From NCBI GenBank assembly GCA_017423885.1, contig JAFPCJ010000097.1:1-10809 (forward strand): a stretch of DNA of 10,809 nucleotides, written 5' to 3'. The notes under the pieces were generated by a model. It worked only from the letters and a program-made list of their open reading frames with translations, made no database searches and was not told the origin of the DNA. The position numbers and the translations under genes were made by a program. This stretch comes from Clostridia bacterium. GTDB lineage: Bacteria > Bacillota_A > Clostridia > Oscillospirales > Acutalibacteraceae. This document shows, one piece after another, positions 7,022-10,809 of the stretch (the first letter of the stretch is position 1; each line of letters opens with the position of its first letter).

Positions 7022-7378
7022 ATGCATGCTACCTTTACCGAGGCACCCGAACTGCCTCCGCTACCGGGTGAGGAAGATGAAAAAACACCTGAAAATAATA
7101 ACACTTTTTCGGATAGTAGTGCTCCTTCGAACTACAGCACCTCGGATAATGCTCCCGAGAATACTGCACCCGAGGAATCCGAACCCGAGCGCAAGCCGAT
7201 ATACGGCAAAACCGAGGGCACCAAGGATAAGACAGTTTATCAAGAATATGTTGTGATAGATTGGGTAACGATCGGAATTATTATCGGCGCCAGCGTATTG
7301 GGCGGTATTGCGGCGGCGGTCGTTCTTATAATCATTCTTAAAAAGCGCAAAAAAAAGAAACAGCAAATTTCCGCTTAA
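7022..7378 (+). CDS. Hypothetical acidic protein with C-terminal membrane anchor, possible gene remnant
   Basis: A 118-aa reading frame not assigned to a family. Residues 1-70 are rich in Pro, Glu, Ser, Thr and Asn (low-complexity stalk type). Residues about 82-106 (starting DWVTIGIIIGASVLGG) form one strong membrane helix with small-residue packing, followed by a very basic tail KKRKKKKQQ, which by the positive-inside rule is cytoplasmic. The stalk would then lie outside, yet there is no N-terminal signal peptide. This layout is the usual 3' end of large secreted or surface proteins of Clostridia, so the gene may be a truncated remnant whose front part is lost. The frame can be extended to a GTG at 6959 (139 aa), but the added part is A-rich, lysine-loaded and unlike coding sequence; neither start has a Shine-Dalgarno site. 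The ORF ends 19 bases before a strong two-way terminator. An intact small tail-anchored-type protein remains possible. Confidence 0.5.
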   Translation: MHATFTEAPELPPLPGEEDEKTPENNNTFSDSSAPSNYSTSDNAPENTAPEESEPERKPIYGKTEGTKDKTVYQEYVVIDWVTIGIIIGASVLGGIAAAVVLIIILKKRKKKKQQISA

Positions 7379-7397
7379 AATAAGTAATAAATAAATT

Positions 7398-7432
7398 AAA
7401 ACCTCGTTTCGGTAATTACGAAACGAGGTTTT
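7398..7432. terminator. Bidirectional terminator between convergent genes
   Basis: A perfect 14-bp inverted repeat, AAAACCTCGTTTCG (7398-7411) and its complement (7419-7432), with a 7-base loop. The A run on the left and T run on the right let it act on both strands. It lies between the + strand small ORF (stop at 7378) and the - strand GH2 gene (stop at 7443). Confidence 0.9.
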
Positions 7433-7442
7433 GTCATTTGTA

Positions 7443-9593
7443 TCAGGTATTCATTCTTCTCAATTTTTCATCAGTTCTGTCATTGCATTTATAAAGCAGA
7501 CGATAGGAGTTGTTTTTATTAAGGGCAGTTTTGAGAACGATTTTCATTTCAGTTGCATCAATTACCGCAGGTAATTTGAAGTTGACGGTAGGACCTTGCT
7601 TATTGCTTGCGGCGTCTACTTCGCCCGTGCGCCATTCGAGCAACTCGTAGGATTCGTCTCCAATTTCCAAAAATGCGGTAACGGTATCGCTCACGGCATC
7701 GGTGCAGTCATTGAGATACCATAATTCAAAAGAAAGCGTTTCACCGTCTTGCCAAGAGAATTTGGGTATTCGCGCCGTTATAAGAACGTTTTGCAGGGAG
7801 TTTGCCACGGTATAATATGCAGGCTTTTTTATATCAGGATAGGAAAGCAAGGAATTATTCGCCGCAGTTATCCAAGGCTCGTTAAAGCACCAATTAAGCG
7901 CCATAGAGCAATACGGCCATTGGCGGCGGCTCTCCTCGAAAATGCATTGATATCCTGCTGATTGCATCCATTGAGAATTTGATATCAATTCCTCTAAAGA
8001 GGATGCTTTGCCGAAATATTTTTCCAATATATCAAGGCAAGCCCAGCTTTCCTTCTCCCATGCTTCAAATGCATGGTGGTATATCCATGCATCGGTAGGA
8101 GTCATCGGGAAAAGCTCGTCCTTCGGGATTATCTGATTTATTTGATCTATAGGTGCCAAAGAGGGCATACCAAACTCGCAGTAGGCTACCTTATGGCTTT
8201 GAGGTAATACCTCAAACACTTCCTTGTTCCCGCTATATAAAAACAGGTATCCGCCGTGACCTACGCCGTTGAGCGGCGAAGTCATTAAGAAAGGTCTGGT
8301 GCGGTCAAGCTCGTAACATAGCTTGTTAAGCAAACGAATAGCCAATGACTGCATATCCATGCCTGACCAACCGTTAAACAGCTCGTTTCCGCCGCACCAG
8401 AGCGTGATACAAGCGTGAGAGCGTAGCTGCTTTATGATAGAAGTGGCTTCCTGTTGGAGTACATCGAGATAATGCTCGGTGCCCTCATAGTTATTGCAGG
8501 CAAGCATAAACTCCTGCCAGACCATGATTCCCATTTCATCGCAAAGCTCATAGAAATCAGGCTTTGCAAGCCCTGCACCGCCCCAAATGCGGAACAGATT
8601 CATGTTGGCGTCTTTCGCGGCAGAAACCAACTTTTTGTAAGCGCTCTTTTCGGTGATTGCAGGGAAGATATCGGCGTTAACAAAGTTTGAACCCTTGGCA
8701 AATATTCTTCTTCCGTTCAGCTCGATAGTCATAGGAGCGCTGTAGCATTCCTTGGGGAAATCTGCAGGTTCACCCATTGTACCTTCGTTTTTGAGCAAAC
8801 GGACGGTCTTAAATCCGATCTTGCCTTGTTTAATATCATCGGCGGTTTGAGCCTTCCAGCTATAAAGCGCAGGCTCTCCCTGACCGTTACACCACCAAAG
8901 TCGGACGTTATCAAGTGTGAATGAGGTGTCGGTGCCTTGATATACGGTGTTGCCGTCGGGATCATAGACGGTTATTTCAGGACTTGTCGCGCATTCGATA
9001 TTAAAGGTGACCTCTGCTCGGTTATCGTCAAGTGAAAGCTTGTATTCAGGCTCACAGCTTTGGATGTGTTCATCGCCGCGAAGTTCTATGTATGCAGGCA
9101 ACCAAAGACCTGAAACCAACAACCGCGGATTCCAATCCCAGCCGTAGCCTACGGGCGGTTTTGCGGATTGTGCCGCCTCTTGCCGCGATCTGACTTCTCC
9201 TGCCTCGTATTTTGGATGCGGATGTATAATCACCTGCAACACCGAGCCAACCTTTGCGGCATTAGTAATATCAAGCGCTACAGGAGTATACATACCCTCT
9301 TGAGAAAGGATGAGATTTCCGTCAAGCAGGATGTCAAATATATAATCAATTCCTTCGGCAACAAAAAACACCTTTTTTTGTGCTTCGGGAGCAAAGTCTA
9401 AAACAGTACGGTATTCCCATGTGTAGCCTTCTGTCTTTTCAAGAGCAGTAAGCGTATTGCTGAAGAATAGATCACCTATGCCGATATGCTCCGCATAGTC
9501 CTTTTGAATATTTCCGGGAACTGAAGCCTTGAAATATTCATGTTGTTCCTTTGAATCTAAAATACATGCTTCCCATTTCTGATAGAATTTCAT
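7443..9593 (-). CDS. Glycoside hydrolase family 2, beta-mannosidase-like
   Basis: A 716-aa enzyme of GH2 (retaining exo-glycosidases), closest in its motifs to beta-mannosidases, which remove terminal beta-linked mannose from manno-oligosaccharides. Visible: N-terminal jelly-roll sugar-binding domain (about 1-172) ending in VGYGWDWNPRLLVSGLW, an Ig-like domain (about 175-275), then a TIM barrel with FRIWGGAGLAKPDFYELCDE (334-353) and VWQEFMLACNNY (358-369). Glu404 in LWCGGNEL is the expected acid/base, Glu473 in AYCEFGMPS the expected nucleophile. Only about 115 residues follow the barrel, so it is shorter than the usual 800-880 aa. No signal peptide: a cytoplasmic enzyme acting on imported oligosaccharides. 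The start at 9593 has AAGGGGG 8 bases upstream. It lies 129 bp downstream of the AraC regulator on the same strand, which probably controls it. Family is sure; mannose specificity is inferred from motifs and other beta-glycosides cannot be excluded. Confidence 0.9.
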   Translation of the reverse strand: MKFYQKWEACILDSKEQHEYFKASVPGNIQKDYAEHIGIGDLFFSNTLTALEKTEGYTWEYRTVLDFAPEAQKKVFFVAEGIDYIFDILLDGNLILSQEGMYTPVALDITNAAKVGSVLQVIIHPHPKYEAGEVRSRQEAAQSAKPPVGYGWDWNPRLLVSGLWLPAYIELRGDEHIQSCEPEYKLSLDDNRAEVTFNIECATSPEITVYDPDGNTVYQGTDTSFTLDNVRLWWCNGQGEPALYSWKAQTADDIKQGKIGFKTVRLLKNEGTMGEPADFPKECYSAPMTIELNGRRIFAKGSNFVNADIFPAITEKSAYKKLVSAAKDANMNLFRIWGGAGLAKPDFYELCDEMGIMVWQEFMLACNNYEGTEHYLDVLQQEATSIIKQLRSHACITLWCGGNELFNGWSGMDMQSLAIRLLNKLCYELDRTRPFLMTSPLNGVGHGGYLFLYSGNKEVFEVLPQSHKVAYCEFGMPSLAPIDQINQIIPKDELFPMTPTDAWIYHHAFEAWEKESWACLDILEKYFGKASSLEELISNSQWMQSAGYQCIFEESRRQWPYCSMALNWCFNEPWITAANNSLLSYPDIKKPAYYTVANSLQNVLITARIPKFSWQDGETLSFELWYLNDCTDAVSDTVTAFLEIGDESYELLEWRTGEVDAASNKQGPTVNFKLPAVIDATEMKIVLKTALNKNNSYRLLYKCNDRTDEKLRRMNT

Positions 9594-9622
9594 TTTTACA
9601 GCCCCCTTTTTTAAACGTATTA

Positions 9623-9651
9623 ATTATATCGGATTTTAGTTGAAAAATAAA
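9623..9651 (-). promoter_or_regulatory. Candidate promoter of the GH2 gene
   Basis: On the - strand a perfect -10 TATAAT (9623-9628) is preceded after 17 bases by TTTATT (9646-9651), a weak -35. A consensus -10 with a poor -35 suits a promoter that needs an activator, as expected beside an AraC-family gene. The upstream stretch to 9722 is A/T-rich and also holds the palindrome TTCGCGAA (9710-9717). Confidence 0.5.
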
Positions 9652-9722
9652 CCTTACAAATCAAAAGGCGTAAAATATAACATTTTTTTCAATTAAAACC
9701 CCATGTTTATTCGCGAAAACCG

Positions 9723-10616
9723 TTACTTGTTTATTTTCAATATACGCGAACTGTCACTCTTAGTGTCGCGTGTGTGATAGGTTTGCTCTATGCTTTCAAA
9801 ATTGATCTTATCACTTTTGGTGTGTGCCTTGCGGTATTGAAGCGGGGATAGGGTATAGCGCTTTTTGAATATATGGAAATAATTTGAAAAATCATTAAAG
9901 CCCGAAAGCATACAAACATCTGTTATTGAAAGGTCACTGTTTATTAACAGCGAAACAGAGTATTTCAGTCGTAATTCGGTTAAAAACTGCTTAAAGGTCA
10001 TACCTACCTCAGAATGAAACTTGGAACAAAAATAGTTTCTGGAAAGTCCTATATTATCGGCAACGTCTGCCTGACTTATCTGTTCTCTGAAATGCGCATG
10101 GGTGTATTTAAGCGCCTTGTGAACATATTCTGAATATTTTGAAGTTGATACATTGTTATTTATATCTGTGCTCTTGCGTATGATGTCAATTAAAACACAG
10201 TTAAGCATATACCGTATGTACAGCGCGTTGTGAACATCGTTGTTATCGTATTCACTGTTAATACATTCAATAAATTTAGCAGGATAATCAGGTATAACAA
10301 TTCCCTCTGATAGGTTGCCGTAAATATCATTATTGATCCAATTATTATCAAAAGATATGTTTATAAAGGTGGCGTTTGTGTTGGGCTCAAGTAATACCTC
10401 TTCAAAATCGGAAGGCGTGAGAAAAAGCAGATCCCCAACCTTAAAGTCGAATTCAACATCGTTTATCAGACATTTTCCTGAACCCGAAATAACATATTCT
10501 ATTTCATAGTAATCATGCCAATGTAGCGGATAATTGGCAGAAAGATTTCTTATGGCGAGACAAATTCCGTTTTCAGATGTGTGCTGAGCTGTTAGATGTA
10601 AAATTTCCTTGGGCAT
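9723..10616 (-). CDS. AraC-family transcriptional regulator (cupin sensor, AraC DNA-binding domain)
   Basis: A 297-aa regulator. The N-terminal cupin-like sensor (about 15-95) shows HWHDYYEIEYVISGSG (32-47) and GDLLFLTPSDFEEV (61-74), typical of sugar-responsive AraC proteins such as those next to glycosidase genes. The C-terminal domain (about 163-264) has two helix-turn-helix units: ISQADVADNIGLSRNYFCSKF (first) and DLSITDVCMLSGFNDFSNYF (second), ending in the conserved KKRYTLSPLQYRK. A polar tail of about 32 residues follows. The start at 10616 is set by AAGGAG 7 bases upstream. It lies directly upstream of the GH2 beta-mannosidase-like gene on the same strand, so it most likely activates that gene in response to a sugar, and may control itself through repeats at 10689-10742. 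The inducer is not readable from sequence. Confidence 0.93.
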   Translation of the reverse strand: MPKEILHLTAQHTSENGICLAIRNLSANYPLHWHDYYEIEYVISGSGKCLINDVEFDFKVGDLLFLTPSDFEEVLLEPNTNATFINISFDNNWINNDIYGNLSEGIVIPDYPAKFIECINSEYDNNDVHNALYIRYMLNCVLIDIIRKSTDINNNVSTSKYSEYVHKALKYTHAHFREQISQADVADNIGLSRNYFCSKFHSEVGMTFKQFLTELRLKYSVSLLINSDLSITDVCMLSGFNDFSNYFHIFKKRYTLSPLQYRKAHTKSDKINFESIEQTYHTRDTKSDSSRILKINK

Positions 10617-10656
10617 ATAAATTCTCCTTAAGTTGAGATATTGATATACTTTTAAT

Positions 10657-10685
10657 ATTATATAGTATCTTCTTATAAAAGTAAA
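10657..10685 (-). promoter_or_regulatory. Candidate promoter of the AraC-family gene
   Basis: On the - strand TATAAT (10657-10662) is preceded after 17 bases by TTTACT (10680-10685; 4 of 6 to consensus). The leader to the ATG at 10616 is about 35 bases and carries the AAGGAG ribosome site. Transcription could run on into the GH2 gene, as no clear terminator lies between the two genes. Confidence 0.65.
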
Positions 10686-10688
10686 GAT

Positions 10689-10742
10689 AAAATGGATTTT
10701 TTTACAAAAAAGCGGATATAACGTTACAAAAAATGGATTTTT
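10689..10742. repeat. Two direct repeats upstream of the AraC gene promoter (operator candidate)
   Basis: AAAATGGATTTTT occurs at 10689-10701 and again at 10730-10742, a 41-base period (about four helical turns). A second shared word, TTACAAAAAA, occurs at 10702-10711 and 10724-10733, and the palindrome TAACGTTA lies between them (10719-10726). The first copy sits 3 bases upstream of the -35. AraC-family proteins often bind direct repeats in this position, so autoregulation is plausible; the A/T richness weakens the case. Confidence 0.45.
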
Positions 10743-10777
10743 ATTTTTTGATAAAGTAAAAAACCTTTTTTTATAAT

Positions 10778-10805
10778 AAAAAAGCAGCCGCTTAAAAGCG
10801 ACTGC
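10778..10805 (-). terminator. Terminator of a - strand gene beyond the right edge
   Basis: Read on the - strand, GCAGTCGC pairs with GCGGCTGC (one T-G wobble) around a TTTTAA loop and is followed by six T. The wobble pairs only in the - strand RNA (on the + strand it is a C-A mismatch) and the T run exists only on the - strand, so it ends a gene to the right of the window. The stretch 10743-10777 holds nothing recognisable. Confidence 0.8.
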
Positions 10806-10809
10806 CGAA

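Overview
The window looks like chromosomal DNA from an anaerobic gut-type Clostridia bacterium, probably Oscillospiraceae/Ruminococcaceae-like. This is inferred from gene content (an oxaloacetate decarboxylase alpha chain without a biotin domain, an oxygen-sensitive activase/dehydratase pair, an AraC-controlled GH2 enzyme), from strong Shine-Dalgarno sites, and from short A/T-rich intergenic regions with classical hairpin-plus-T terminators. Genus cannot be read from the sequence. No tRNA, rRNA, CRISPR array, insertion sequence or phage gene was seen.

Left part, + strand. Bases 1-1104 hold the 3' part of oadA (carboxyltransferase subunit of oxaloacetate decarboxylase / pyruvate carboxylase subunit B); its first ~90 codons lie outside the window. 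A strong terminator (1115-1146) closes it. A good sigma-A-type promoter (1162-1190), whose -10 lies inside a perfect 11-bp inverted repeat, then starts a three-gene operon: (i) a 983-aa protein with two tandem BadF/HgdC-type ATPase/iron-sulfur activase domains, a cysteine-rich linker and a DUF2229/dehydratase-like region; (ii) a 430-aa protein overlapping it by 11 bp, which resembles the C-terminal dehydratase-like part that is fused to (i) in many other Clostridia; (iii) a 434-aa SLC13/ArsB-superfamily permease. A terminator (6847-6880) closes the operon. Together they suggest uptake of an organic anion plus an ATP-driven, low-potential radical-type reaction (2-hydroxyacyl-CoA dehydratase/benzoyl-CoA reductase superfamily) of unknown substrate.

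Middle. Bases 7022-7378 encode a short acidic, Pro/Ser/Thr-rich protein with one C-terminal membrane anchor but no signal peptide or clear ribosome site. It may be the remnant of a larger surface protein gene. A perfect 14-bp hairpin with flanking A and T runs (7398-7432) serves as a two-way terminator between it and the convergent gene on the other side.

Right part, - strand. An AraC-family regulator (9723-10616) is followed downstream by a cytoplasmic GH2 beta-mannosidase-like enzyme (7443-9593), a typical local sugar-utilisation pair. Each has its own candidate promoter. Upstream of the regulator are two copies of a 13-bp direct repeat 41 bp apart, a plausible autoregulatory operator. The last bases hold a - strand terminator for a gene beyond the right edge.

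The most interesting item is the activase/dehydratase pair: both halves carry matching cysteine motifs, so the two polypeptides together look like a self-contained activase pseudo-dimer plus dehydratase pseudo-dimer with no assigned substrate.
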